Assembly (NCBI RefSeq): GCF_001493375.1
Contig: NZ_LN929895.1
Location: forward strand, 392,126-456,125
DNA from: Streptomyces specialis
Lineage (GTDB): Bacteria > Actinomycetota > Actinomycetes > Streptomycetales > Streptomycetaceae
Direction: 5' to 3'
Length of the DNA stretch: 64,000 nt
Part shown: positions 34,548 to 48,137 of the stretch, piece after piece
Position numbering within the stretch: position 1 is the first letter of the stretch
How the letters are laid out: every line of letters starts with the position of its first letter
Made by a program: the position numbers and the translations under genes
The notes under the pieces: generated by a model
Told to the model about the DNA's origin: nothing
Database searches by the model: none
The model's input: only the letters and a program-made list of their open reading frames with translations

Positions 34548-35483
34548 GTGGGCGGGGTCTTCACCGGCTTCACGATCATCGCCACCGTCATCGCCATCGG
34601 CTATCTCCTGGGCCGCCGGGGGCTGCTGGGCGAGGACGGGCGGGAGGTCCTGACCCGGCTGGCGTTCCACGTGGCGAACCCGGCGCTGCTGTTCGTCATC
34701 CTCGCCGACGCCGATCTCGGGGTGCTCTTCTCGCCGTCGCTGCTGGCCACGGCACTGAGCACGGTCGCCACCGCCGCGATCTTCGTCGCGGTCGGCACCG
34801 TCCGCCGCTGGGGCACGGCCCGGGTGACGATCGGCGCGCTGTGCTCCGCGTATGTGAACGCGGGCAACCTGGGCATCCCCATCGCGCTCTACGTGCTGGG
34901 CGACGCGTCGCTGGTCGCGCCGATCCTGCTCCTCCAGCAGCTCGCGTTCACGCCCGCCGCCCTCACCGTGCTGGACATGACCGCCGTGCGCGGCGGCGAG
35001 GGCGGGCGGGGAACCGTCGTACGGCGGCTGACCACCCCGTTCCGCAATCCGGTCGTGGTCGGCTCGCTCGGCGGCATCGCGGTCGCCGCCTCGGGGCGCA
35101 CCCTGCCCAGCGCCGTCATGGAACCGCTCGCGCTGGTCGGCGACATGGCGGTGCCCGCCGTGCTGCTCGCCTTCGGCATCTCGCTGCGCGGCAGCGCGCT
35201 GCCGGGGCGGGGCGAGGAACGCGGGCCGGTGCTGCTGTCGGTGGCGCTGAAGTCCGTCGTCCATCCGCTGCTCGGGTGGGCGACGGCCGCCTGGCTGTTC
35301 CGCCTCGACGCGGCGGACCAGCTCACCGTGGTCGTCACCTCCGCCCTGCCCGGCGCGCAGAACGTCTTCACCTACGCGGCGCACTACGGCACGGGCGTCC
35401 GGCTGGCCCGGGAGTCGATCCTGCTCACCACGGCCCTGGCCGGTCCCGCGGTCGCGCTGGTGGTGGCGCTGCTCGGCCCGTGA
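34548..35483 (+). CDS. AEC-family (auxin efflux carrier) transporter
   Basis: A 311-aa membrane protein with about ten hydrophobic helices in two halves. Recognisable pieces are ATVIAIGYLLGRRGLLGEDG, NAGNLGIPIALYVLGDASLV and TSALPGAQNVFTYAAHYGTG, the paired Asn/Pro cross-over helices of AEC carriers. These export small organic anions, but substrate is unknown. GTG 34548 with GGAGG upstream was chosen. It ends 8 bp from the convergent UbiA gene, so a functional link to that operon is only possible. Confidence 0.88.
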   Translation: MGGVFTGFTIIATVIAIGYLLGRRGLLGEDGREVLTRLAFHVANPALLFVILADADLGVLFSPSLLATALSTVATAAIFVAVGTVRRWGTARVTIGALCSAYVNAGNLGIPIALYVLGDASLVAPILLLQQLAFTPAALTVLDMTAVRGGEGGRGTVVRRLTTPFRNPVVVGSLGGIAVAASGRTLPSAVMEPLALVGDMAVPAVLLAFGISLRGSALPGRGEERGPVLLSVALKSVVHPLLGWATAAWLFRLDAADQLTVVVTSALPGAQNVFTYAAHYGTGVRLARESILLTTALAGPAVALVVALLGP

Positions 35484-35490
35484 ACGGGCG

Positions 35491-36423
35491 TCAGGCGCCG
35501 GTCGCGTGGCGGACGGCCAGCGAGCCGAGGACGATCAGCAGCAGCGCCGGGGGGTAGAGGCTCGCCCGGTTGAAGACGGCCATCGCGTTCTCGGGGTAGG
35601 GCTCGCGCAGCAGCCGCAGGCCGGGGGCGAGCAGCGTGTACAGGCCGGCCAGCGCGGCGCCCGCGACGCCGAGCGCGCCGCAGGACGGCCAGGCGGCGGC
35701 GGCCATGCCGGTGCCGCAGACCACGGCCAGGGCCAGGAACCAGAACGTCAGCAGGCCGCTGACCCGGTATCCGTAGACGACGGGGACGGTCCGGACGCCG
35801 AGGTGGACGTCCTCCTCCACGTCGGCCCAGTCGTTCACGATGTTCCGGCCGCCGATCTCCCAGGCCGCCAGCCAGGCGCAGAACAGCCACAGCAGCGGCC
35901 GGTCCACCTCCGAGGAGACCGCGAACCAGCCGACGCAGCCGCCGAGCGCCACCATCACGCCGGTCAGCAGGAACTTGAACGGCGTCACCCGCGCCAGCGC
36001 GCAGTACGCCGCCTCCAGCAGCGCCGCCGCGACCAGCAGCGCGGCGCACACCCAGCTCAGCATCGCGGACAGCGTCAGCGCCACCGCGCCCAGCGCGGTC
36101 ACCCAGACGGCGGCCGTCGCCGGGCTGAGCCGGCCCTGCGCCAGCGGGTGGCGACCGCCCGCGCTGTCGATGTCGAAGCCCTGGTAGGCGCGGACGTAAC
36201 GGAACCGCTGCCGGTCCAGCCGGGCGTCGATGAGGTCGTTGGCGGCGAACACCGCGAAGTACCCCGCCAGGGAAGCCGTCAGGACCAGGCCGAACCGGGC
36301 GGGGGGCGGGCTGCCGTCCGCCAGGAGGACGCCGAGCAGCGGCTGGGCCACGCTCAGCGTGGCCTGTGTGCCCCGGGAGAACCCGTACAGCGCCCGGACG
36401 TTCTCGGTCAGCACCGCGGTCAC
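35491..36423 (-). CDS. UbiA-family aromatic prenyltransferase
   Basis: A 310-aa integral membrane protein with ~9 helices. Both Mg-binding Asp motifs are present: NDLIDARLDRQ and NDWADVEEDVHLG. These match the UbiA superfamily, which transfers a polyprenyl group to an aromatic acid such as 4-hydroxybenzoate. Its GTG overlaps the preceding monooxygenase stop (GTGA), so it is coupled. Actinomycetes do not use ubiquinone, so a specialised product is more likely. Third gene of the operon after the chorismate-lyase-like and hydroxylase genes. No prenyl diphosphate synthase is adjacent. Confidence 0.88.
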   Translation of the reverse strand: MTAVLTENVRALYGFSRGTQATLSVAQPLLGVLLADGSPPPARFGLVLTASLAGYFAVFAANDLIDARLDRQRFRYVRAYQGFDIDSAGGRHPLAQGRLSPATAAVWVTALGAVALTLSAMLSWVCAALLVAAALLEAAYCALARVTPFKFLLTGVMVALGGCVGWFAVSSEVDRPLLWLFCAWLAAWEIGGRNIVNDWADVEEDVHLGVRTVPVVYGYRVSGLLTFWFLALAVVCGTGMAAAAWPSCGALGVAGAALAGLYTLLAPGLRLLREPYPENAMAVFNRASLYPPALLLIVLGSLAVRHATGA

Positions 36424-37613
36424 GGCCACCCGTCGTCCCCGGTGTCCTCGCCCGCGCCGGAGCCGACGTACTCGTGGGCGAACGCGGTGGCGTGCGGCCC
36501 CGGCTCGCCGAGGCGCTCGATCGCCGCGCGCCGCAGCCGCAGCGCGTACGCGGCGTCGCCGTCCTTCTCCGGCGGCAGGTGCAGCAGCCGCAGCAGCCGG
36601 TCGGAGAACTCCTGGGCCCGCCAGATCCGCGGCAGCCGCCGGGCGCCGTAGGCGTCGAGGGCGCCGTGGTCGCCGTCCGTGTAGCGGCGCGTCAGGGCGC
36701 CGGCCAGGGCGGTGGCGTCGGCGATGGCCAGGTTCATGCCCTTCGCGCCGGAGGGGGTCAGCAGGTGCGCCGCGTCCCCGGCCAGCAGGAGACGGCCGTG
36801 GCGCAGCGGCTCGGTGACGCTGCTGCGCATCCGCAGCACCTGGACGTCGGCGAAGCCGGTGATCTCCGGCAGCCGCGCGAGCCGGGCGCGCAACCGCTCG
36901 TGGATGCGGCGCGCGGGCCAGTCGCGGGCCGGGTCGCCGGGGGCGCACTGGAGATAGAAGCGGCTCAGGCGGGAGGTGCGCGGCATCATGCCGGCGAAGC
37001 CGTCGGGGTGCACGGCGTAGACGACTCCTTCGGCGGGACGGGCCACTTCGGCGAGGACGGTCAGCCAGTCGTACGGGTAGCGGCGGCGGAAGACACGGTG
37101 GCGGGCGGCGGGGAGGGCGGCGCGGGAGGCGCCTCGGTGGCCGTCGCAGCCGACGACATACTCGCACTCGATCTCGATGCCGTCGCACACCAGCCGCGGG
37201 CGGTGGGTCGAGATGTCCTCGACGGCCCGGACCGTCTTGGAGAACATCGGCGGCGGCCCGTGTCCGGCCAGCGCGGCGATCAGGTCCCTGACGAGCCACT
37301 GCTGGGGGTAGACCCAGTGCCGCCGGCCGGTGAGGGCGCCGTAGTCCACGCGGACGTCGTCGCCCAGGCAGCGGAAGGCGCACCAGCCGTGCTCGACACC
37401 GTCGTCGAGGAGCCGCCCGGCCAGGCCGGAGCGGCGCAGGGACGCGACCACGCGGTGTTCGAGGAGGCCGGCGCGCGGGCGGTGCTCCACGTGCTCCCGG
37501 GACTGGCGTTCGACCACGCGGCAGGCCACGCCGGCCCTGGTGAGCAGGTTGGCCAGCACCAGACCGGCCGGGCCCGCGCCGATGATGCCCACCTGGGTAC
37601 GCGACCGCCGCAT
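36420..37613 (-). CDS. FAD-dependent aromatic hydroxylase, p-hydroxybenzoate 3-hydroxylase-like
   Basis: A 397-aa group A flavoprotein monooxygenase, the usual PHBH length. It has FAD/Rossmann motif VGIIGAGPAGLVLANLL, the class's DG motif VVGCDGHRGASRAAL, and GD motif LLLAGDAAHLLTPSGAKGMN. The text HRPRAGLLEHRVV parallels the PHBH N-terminal loop. It likely hydroxylates 4-hydroxybenzoate or a derivative next to the hydroxyl using NAD(P)H and O2. It sits between the chorismate-lyase-like gene (15-bp gap) and the UbiA gene (4-nt overlap). Confidence 0.85.
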   Translation of the reverse strand: MRRSRTQVGIIGAGPAGLVLANLLTRAGVACRVVERQSREHVEHRPRAGLLEHRVVASLRRSGLAGRLLDDGVEHGWCAFRCLGDDVRVDYGALTGRRHWVYPQQWLVRDLIAALAGHGPPPMFSKTVRAVEDISTHRPRLVCDGIEIECEYVVGCDGHRGASRAALPAARHRVFRRRYPYDWLTVLAEVARPAEGVVYAVHPDGFAGMMPRTSRLSRFYLQCAPGDPARDWPARRIHERLRARLARLPEITGFADVQVLRMRSSVTEPLRHGRLLLAGDAAHLLTPSGAKGMNLAIADATALAGALTRRYTDGDHGALDAYGARRLPRIWRAQEFSDRLLRLLHLPPEKDGDAAYALRLRRAAIERLGEPGPHATAFAHEYVGSGAGEDTGDDGWP

Positions 37614-37628
37614 CAGGACCGTGCCATC

Positions 37629-38249
37629 TCACGCCGCCGGAACGGCGGACGGGTTGAAGAGTTCGTTGATCAGTGCCAGCGGGTCGTCGCCGTGCCAGAC
37701 GAGGTACGTCTTGTAGGCCGCGAGGCGCCAGTGGCCGTCCTCGTCCGTCCAGGGGCGGCGGCCCGCGTCCAGCAGCGTGCGGCGGTACCCCGTGCCGGCC
37801 GCGGTCAGGGCCGGGCCGAGGGGGATGGACCTGCTGGTGAGGCAGGGTTCGAGGCCGGGCGCGAGGCCCAGCCTGGCCACCACGTGGTTCACGGACAGGG
37901 CCTGCCCCCCGGTCCGTGTGGTGGCGGAGTAGCGCACGAGAACGTCCCCGCCGCCGTCGATCCGGAGCAGCGCGGGCACGCCGTTCCCCGTCTCGCGGGC
38001 GGGGGTCCGTAATTGGGCGAGACAGGTCAGGTGCAACGATTCGCCAGCCATGGATTCCAGAAGAGTGGTGGTCAGACCCTCGCTGCTGAGCAGCATGCGG
38101 GTCACGGGAGAGGCGAAGTGCCGGATCCGCTCTCTCGGGTCGGCGGGGCCGTCGAGAGCGGCGCCGAGTATCGCGTCGAGAGGCACGTCGAGGGGCACGT
38201 CGAGGGGGAAGGTCCTGGGGAGAACCCCGCATGACGTCGGCACCGACAT
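37629..38249 (-). CDS. Chorismate-lyase-like (UbiC/DUF98-type) protein
   Basis: A 206-aa cytoplasmic protein. The pattern EGLTTTLLESMAGESLHLTC, then VLVRYSATTRTGGQALSVNH and SIPLGPALTAAGTGYRRTLL with DAGRRPW, matches the chorismate pyruvate-lyase-like family. That family releases 4-hydroxybenzoate from chorismate (UbiC; mycobacterial Rv2949c-type). ATG 38249 was chosen because GAGGAG lies 7 nt upstream. It is first in an operon with a PHBH-like hydroxylase and UbiA, which strongly supports 4-hydroxybenzoate supply. Homology is moderate. Confidence 0.65.
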   Translation of the reverse strand: MSVPTSCGVLPRTFPLDVPLDVPLDAILGAALDGPADPRERIRHFASPVTRMLLSSEGLTTTLLESMAGESLHLTCLAQLRTPARETGNGVPALLRIDGGGDVLVRYSATTRTGGQALSVNHVVARLGLAPGLEPCLTSRSIPLGPALTAAGTGYRRTLLDAGRRPWTDEDGHWRLAAYKTYLVWHGDDPLALINELFNPSAVPAA

Positions 38250-38503
38250 CTGATCACTCCTCACCGCCGGGCATCTCAGATGTCCAACGGCGCCGGACCC
38301 GTCAGGTCACGGCCAGGCTCCTATCCACTTCCCGCCGTGCGCCCGCAGCCGCTACCCTAGCTCTCCGACCCTCTCTCCTGACCGTGGGCGGCGTCGGTCG
38401 TTGATAAGCGACGGGGGGGCCGCGGTCACCCGCTTCAGGTCGCCCGCCGCCGGTCGCCCGCTCCCGGTTGCGCGCGCCGGGGGCGCGGCCGACGATGGCG
38501 GGC

Positions 38504-40083
38504 ATGACGCGCCGCCGCTGCCTGGTCACCGGCGCCACCGGCTATCTCGGCGGCCGGCTGGTGCCCGCGCTGCTCGACGCCGGGTACGCGGTGCGTTGCA
38601 TGGCCCGCACCCCGGAGAAGCCCCGGGACCGGCCGTGGGCCGGCCGCGTCGAGACGGTGCGCGGTGACGCCACCGACCCGGTGTCGGTCGCCGCCGCGCT
38701 GGAGGGCGTCGAGGTCGCGTACTACCTGGTGCACGCCCTCGGGGCGGGGAGCGGCTTCGAGGAGAAGGACCGCCGTGCCGCCCGCGTCTTCGGCGGGGCG
38801 GCGCGCGCGGCCGGGGTGCGCCGCGTCGTCTACCTGGGGGGCCTGACCCCGGCGGGCGTGCCCGAGCGGGAGCTGTCGCCGCACCTGCGGTCGCGCACGG
38901 AGGTGGGGCGGATCCTGCTCGGCTCGGGCGTGCCGACCGCCGTGCTGCGGGCGGCGGTCATCATCGGTTCCGGCTCGGCGTCGTTCGAGATGCTGCGGCA
39001 GCTCACCGAGCGGCTGCCCGTGATGGTGACGCCGAGCTGGGTGCGCACCCGCGTCCAGCCGGTCGCGGTCCGGGACGTGCTGCGGGTGCTCGTCGCCTGC
39101 GCGGAGCTGCCGGACGGCGTGAGCCGGACGTTCGACCTGGGCGGGCCCGACGTGGTGACGTACCAGGACATGATGCGGCGCTACGCCCGGCACACCGGGC
39201 TGCGGCGGCGGCTGATCGTGCCGGTGCCCGTGCTCTCCCCGTGGCTGTCCAGCCTCTGGGTGGGGCTGGTGACGCCCGTGCCGGGGGCGATCGCGCGCCC
39301 GCTGGTGGAGTCGCTGCGGCACGAAGTGGTGTGCGGGGAACGGGACATCGAACGGTACGTGACGGTGCCGCCGGGCGGGTTCCTCGATCTGGACGGCGCG
39401 CTGCGGGCGGCGTCGCGGCAGGTCGCGGGGACGACGCCGCCCACGCGGCCGGCGCCGGGCGATCCGCTGCCCGGCGACCCCGGCTGGGCGGGCGGCAGCC
39501 TGTACACCGACCGGCGGGAGCGGGCCGTGGACGCGTCGCCCGCCGCGCTGTGGCGGGGGGGCGGGGGGGGCGGCGGGGGGCGGGGGCGGGGGCCTTGCTC
39601 TCTTTATAACCCCCCGCCCCCCAGGCCCGGGAGAAAGAACCTTTGCGGCCTTTTGTTCGTTAAAAAAATTATACCGAACAGTGGCTAGTGACCGCCGTGT
39701 GATTCATAGCTCGTGCGCTCGAAGATGGAAAACAGATCCGGGCCCCGGCGCCCCGTCCCGCCAGAAGTCCAGGTGGTCCCCGACCCGCAGCCGCCCCGGG
39801 GCGGCTGCGGGTCGGGGACCACCTGGACTTCTGGCGGGTCGAGGCGCTGGAGCCGGAGAAGCTGCTGCGGCTGCGGGCCGAGATGCGGCTGCCGGGGCTG
39901 GCGTGGCTGGAGCTGACGGTGTCCCGCGACCGGACGGGCCGGACGGTGTACGGGCAGCGCGCCACGTTCCAGCCGCGCGGGCTGGCGGGGCACCTCTACT
40001 GGTGGGGGGTGGCGCCGTTCCACGCCTGGGTGTTCGGGGGCATGGTCCGCAACATCACGGGTGCCGCGCGCCGGGGTGGTTGA
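38504..40083 (+). CDS. NAD(P)-binding protein with C-terminal DUF2867, interrupted by adapter
   Basis: An atypical extended SDR. It starts with Rossmann motif CLVTGATGYLGGRLVPALLD and continues with the NmrA-like body (EVAYYLVHALGAGSGFEEKD, VYLGGLTPAGVPERELSPHL). At about 39556 the frame dissolves into G-runs and adapter. The DUF2867-like C-terminus resumes at about 39801 (RVGDHLDFWRVEALEPEKLL, PRGLAGHLYWWGVAPFHAWV) to the stop at 40081-40083. About 40 residues are missing or garbled. A 41-bp palindrome precedes the resumption. It is most likely a single intact gene in the organism. Substrate unknown. Confidence 0.8.
39595..39756. other. Degraded P7-side Nextera adapter and chimeric sequence (assembly artefact)
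   Basis: TGCTCTCTTTATAAC followed by CCCAGGCCCGGGAGA, a CCTTTGCGGCCTTTTGTTCG stretch and an A-run reproduces, badly, the order of the read-2 Nextera adapter: mosaic end, CCGAGCCCACGAGAC, index, the P7 end, then poly-A. The remaining ~85 bp are unassigned. Confidence 0.75.
39757..39838. repeat. Perfect 41-bp inverted repeat without loop
   Basis: The left arm CCCGCCAGAAGTCCAGGTGG and onward is the exact reverse complement of coding sequence in the right arm, centred between 39797 and 39798. The right arm is real coding sequence for VGDHLDFWRV. The left arm is best read as a chimeric fold-back joined to adapter rather than genomic DNA. Confidence 0.9.
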
Positions 40084-40102
40084 GGCCGCGGGGCCCCGCG
40101 GC

Positions 40103-43611
<3,509 letters not shown>

Positions 43612-43709
43612 GGCCGTCCCCCGCTTGGCTGCTCCGGGATGGCCGGGTCCCGGGCGCGCGACCACGATCGGACCTACCGCGCACCGGGCGCGGGGAAACG
43701 GAGTCCGAC

Positions 43710-44201
43710 ATGCGCAGACGCGTCCTCACCGTCCTGGGCCTGGCCGCCCTGATGTCCCTGCCGCCGACGGGTGCCGTGGCCCTGGACGACGAGTGGGCCT
43801 CGGTGCTCTCGCCCGGCGCCCTGCTGCCGTTCCAGGTGCAGGAGATACGGGCGGCGACGTACACGTTCCACGAGCAGGAGGCGGCGACCGCCGCCGGTTA
43901 CGCGCCGGTGGGCGCGTGCGTGCCGGGCTCGGGCCACCACTACGTGCGGTCGGTGGCCGAGGGGCAGGACGATCTGGTGGTCGGCGAGCCGAACCTGCTC
44001 GTGTACGCGCCGCTGGCCGGGGGCGGTCAGGAGCTGGTGGCCGTCGGGTACGCGTCGAAGACGCCCGCCACGCTGTTCGGCCAGGCGTTTGAGCCGCCGG
44101 GCGACGGCAGGCCGTACCACACGCTGCACGTGTGGGCGTGGAAGGTGAACCCGGACGGGCTGCTCAACCGGACGAGCCCGCGCGTCGCCTGCGACGGCTG
44201 A
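43710..44201 (+). CDS. Small secreted protein of unknown function
   Basis: A 163-aa protein with signal peptide MRRRVLTVLGLAALMSLPPT. The mature part has paired cysteines and histidines (GACVPGSGHHYVR, YHTLHVWAWKVNPDG), with conserved LFGQAFEPPGDG. Relatives in actinobacteria have no known role to me; the His-rich pattern could bind metal. It is 98 bp after geoA and may be co-transcribed. Its end overlaps the convergent membrane-protein gene by 38 nt. Confidence 0.75.
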   Translation: MRRRVLTVLGLAALMSLPPTGAVALDDEWASVLSPGALLPFQVQEIRAATYTFHEQEAATAAGYAPVGACVPGSGHHYVRSVAEGQDDLVVGEPNLLVYAPLAGGGQELVAVGYASKTPATLFGQAFEPPGDGRPYHTLHVWAWKVNPDGLLNRTSPRVACDG

Positions 44202-44562
44202 CCTCGTCCCGCCCGGCGGGCCACAGCAGCCCGGCCGCGGACAGCGCGCCCCAGCCGACGGACACCGCGACGGCGGCCCGGCGCCGCCCGCGCCCCGGCA
44301 GCGTCGCGCCGAGCAGCGCCGCGTCCCCGAGGTCCGCCGCGATCCGCAGGACGGCGGCGGTGCGCAGCGCGGGCCCCTCCGGCGCGGGGGCCAGGGCGGC
44401 GCCGCCCGCGGCGCCCCGCCAGCCCAGGGGGCGCAGCGAGGTCCGCGTCGAGGCGTCGTCCGCCAGTCCCGAGGGTGTGGCCAGCAGCTTCGGCCACACC
44501 GCGACGGCGATCCCGTACGCGGCGGTGGCCACGCCGACCCTCCGCAGCAACCCGACCCGCAT
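44164..44562 (-). CDS. Small membrane protein
   Basis: A 132-aa protein with about three hydrophobic segments (VGVATAAYGIAVAVWPKLLA, RTAAVLRIAADLGDAALLGA, VAVSVGWGALSAAGLLWPAG). The start has GAAGGAGG upstream. The closing Arg-rich tail is cytoplasmic by the positive-inside rule. It lies 89 bp after the UvrA-like gene on the same strand. No family assignment. Confidence 0.65.
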   Translation of the reverse strand: MRVGLLRRVGVATAAYGIAVAVWPKLLATPSGLADDASTRTSLRPLGWRGAAGGAALAPAPEGPALRTAAVLRIAADLGDAALLGATLPGRGRRRAAVAVSVGWGALSAAGLLWPAGRDEVSRRRRRAGSSG

Positions 44563-44651
44563 GTGCGCCTCCTTCGTCGTGCGTGCCTCGTGCCTCGTGT
44601 GTCGTGCCTCGTGTGTCGGTGCGATGGTGCGTAGGTGCGTGGGCGGCCCGC

Positions 44652-46949
<2,298 letters not shown>

Positions 46950-47136
46950 GCGCGTCTCCCGGGAATCGGCGGCGTCGTCGGACAGCGGTGGGCGGACATC
47001 GATGGACCCGAGTATGACCCGGGCCACTGACAGTGGCGGTTTCGTTCGGCCCGGCCCGGTTTCCGGGCGGGCCACCGGGCCGTTCCGCCGGGCCGTTCCG
47101 CCGGGTCAGGGGTCAGGGGCCAGGGGTCGTTCAGGG

Positions 47137-48033
47137 TCAGGGGCCCGGCGTCGCTCCGGCGGCCGTGAGCTTCGACTCCATCCACGCCACGCCGAACCGC
47201 GTCGCGTCGGCCGCGTCGAAGAGGTGGGAGGTCGCCGCGCCCGTCGTGCCGCTCGTGCCGATGCCCGCCGCGAGCATGTCGCGGGCGATGGCCGTGAACG
47301 GCCACTCCACGTCGGCCGGGACGACGCCGGAGTAGTCGAACGCGCCGTCGCTGGAGTCGATGTCGCGGAAGCGGCGCCACACCCGTTTCCCGTCGACCGT
47401 GATCGGCTGCTCGAACTCCACGAAGCGCTTGCCCGGCGCGTCGGCCAGGGCCTCGGCGTGGTGGAGCAGGGTGAACGAGTCGAGCGGCGCGCCCAGCATC
47501 AGCACCTTGCCGCGCGCCTCCACCAGATGGGCCAGCGGGCTGCCCGGGCCGTGCGGATGGTCCCACGGGTGGTCCGCCATCAGCGCGTGCGCGTCGGCCC
47601 CGAGGGCGGCGAAGCTCGCGTCGGGGTGGCGGCTGCGCACGGCGCCCGGACGGCGGCGCAGGGCCTCGGGGAGGCGGCCGTTGGCGTGGTCGGCCTCGCT
47701 GAGCAGCGGGTCGTAGGCGGGGTGATGGGCGCGCACCGCGTCCTGCCAGGCCCGGGGCCAGGTGGGGAATTCGTACGGCAGGGCGTCGTTCCAGCCGCAG
47801 GTCACCATGAGCGTGCCGCGGGGGCCGACCACGTCCAGCAGGGCGCCGATGACGGCCTGGGTGCCGCCGGCGACCCAGCCGAGCGCGGACATCCTCGTGT
47901 GGAACATCACGGTGTCACCGGTCCCGAGACCGAGGTCGCGCAGTTCCCGTCCGAGCCGGTCCTGGGTCACCGGTCCACCGGAACGGCGCAGCAACTCCCT
48001 TTCGTCCATGGGCGGAACTGTGCCACGCGGCAT
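47137..48033 (-). CDS. AAC(3)-type aminoglycoside N-acetyltransferase-like protein
   Basis: A 298-aa acetyl-CoA-dependent enzyme of the antibiotic_NAT family. Motifs include DTVMFHTRMSALGWVAGG, TLMVTCGWNDALPYEF, SRHPDASFAALGADA, MLGAPLDSFTLLHHAEALAD and GAATSHLFDAADATRFGVAW. The family acetylates the 3-amino group of aminoglycosides, but several members act on other amines. It is divergent from the metallophore-like operon with the FUR box between them, so it may be metal-regulated. ATG 48033 with GGAAG upstream was chosen over 48009. Confidence 0.88.
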   Translation of the reverse strand: MPRGTVPPMDERELLRRSGGPVTQDRLGRELRDLGLGTGDTVMFHTRMSALGWVAGGTQAVIGALLDVVGPRGTLMVTCGWNDALPYEFPTWPRAWQDAVRAHHPAYDPLLSEADHANGRLPEALRRRPGAVRSRHPDASFAALGADAHALMADHPWDHPHGPGSPLAHLVEARGKVLMLGAPLDSFTLLHHAEALADAPGKRFVEFEQPITVDGKRVWRRFRDIDSSDGAFDYSGVVPADVEWPFTAIARDMLAAGIGTSGTTGAATSHLFDAADATRFGVAWMESKLTAAGATPGP

Positions 48034-48072
48034 GATCCCGTGCTTCCGGATTTTTCCGCGCGTTGACCGGAT

Positions 48073-48091
48073 GACAATGAAAATGATTATC
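48073..48091. promoter_or_regulatory. FUR-family (Fur/Zur-like) operator
   Basis: GACAATGAAAATGATTATC matches the classical Fur 19-mer GATAATGATAATCATTATC at 16 of 19 positions and contains the Zur-like core TGAAAATGATT. It stands out as AT-rich DNA in the 104-bp divergent gap, 47 bp before the ATP-grasp GTG. It does not resemble the usual Streptomyces DmdR iron box, so Zur is favoured. Confidence 0.65.
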
Positions 48092-48137
48092 GATAGTCTT
48101 CCCGGCGGCCAGGTCCATGTCACTGGAAGGGCGCACC

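Noticed and set aside
39757..39838. Biological cruciform or terminator
   Set aside because: It has a perfect 41-bp arm with no loop, lies inside a coding region and directly abuts adapter sequence, so a fold-back chimera is far likelier.
48073..48091. DmdR iron box
   Set aside because: The Streptomyces iron box is a TTAGGTTAGGC-type palindrome. This site is of the Fur/Zur AT-rich type.
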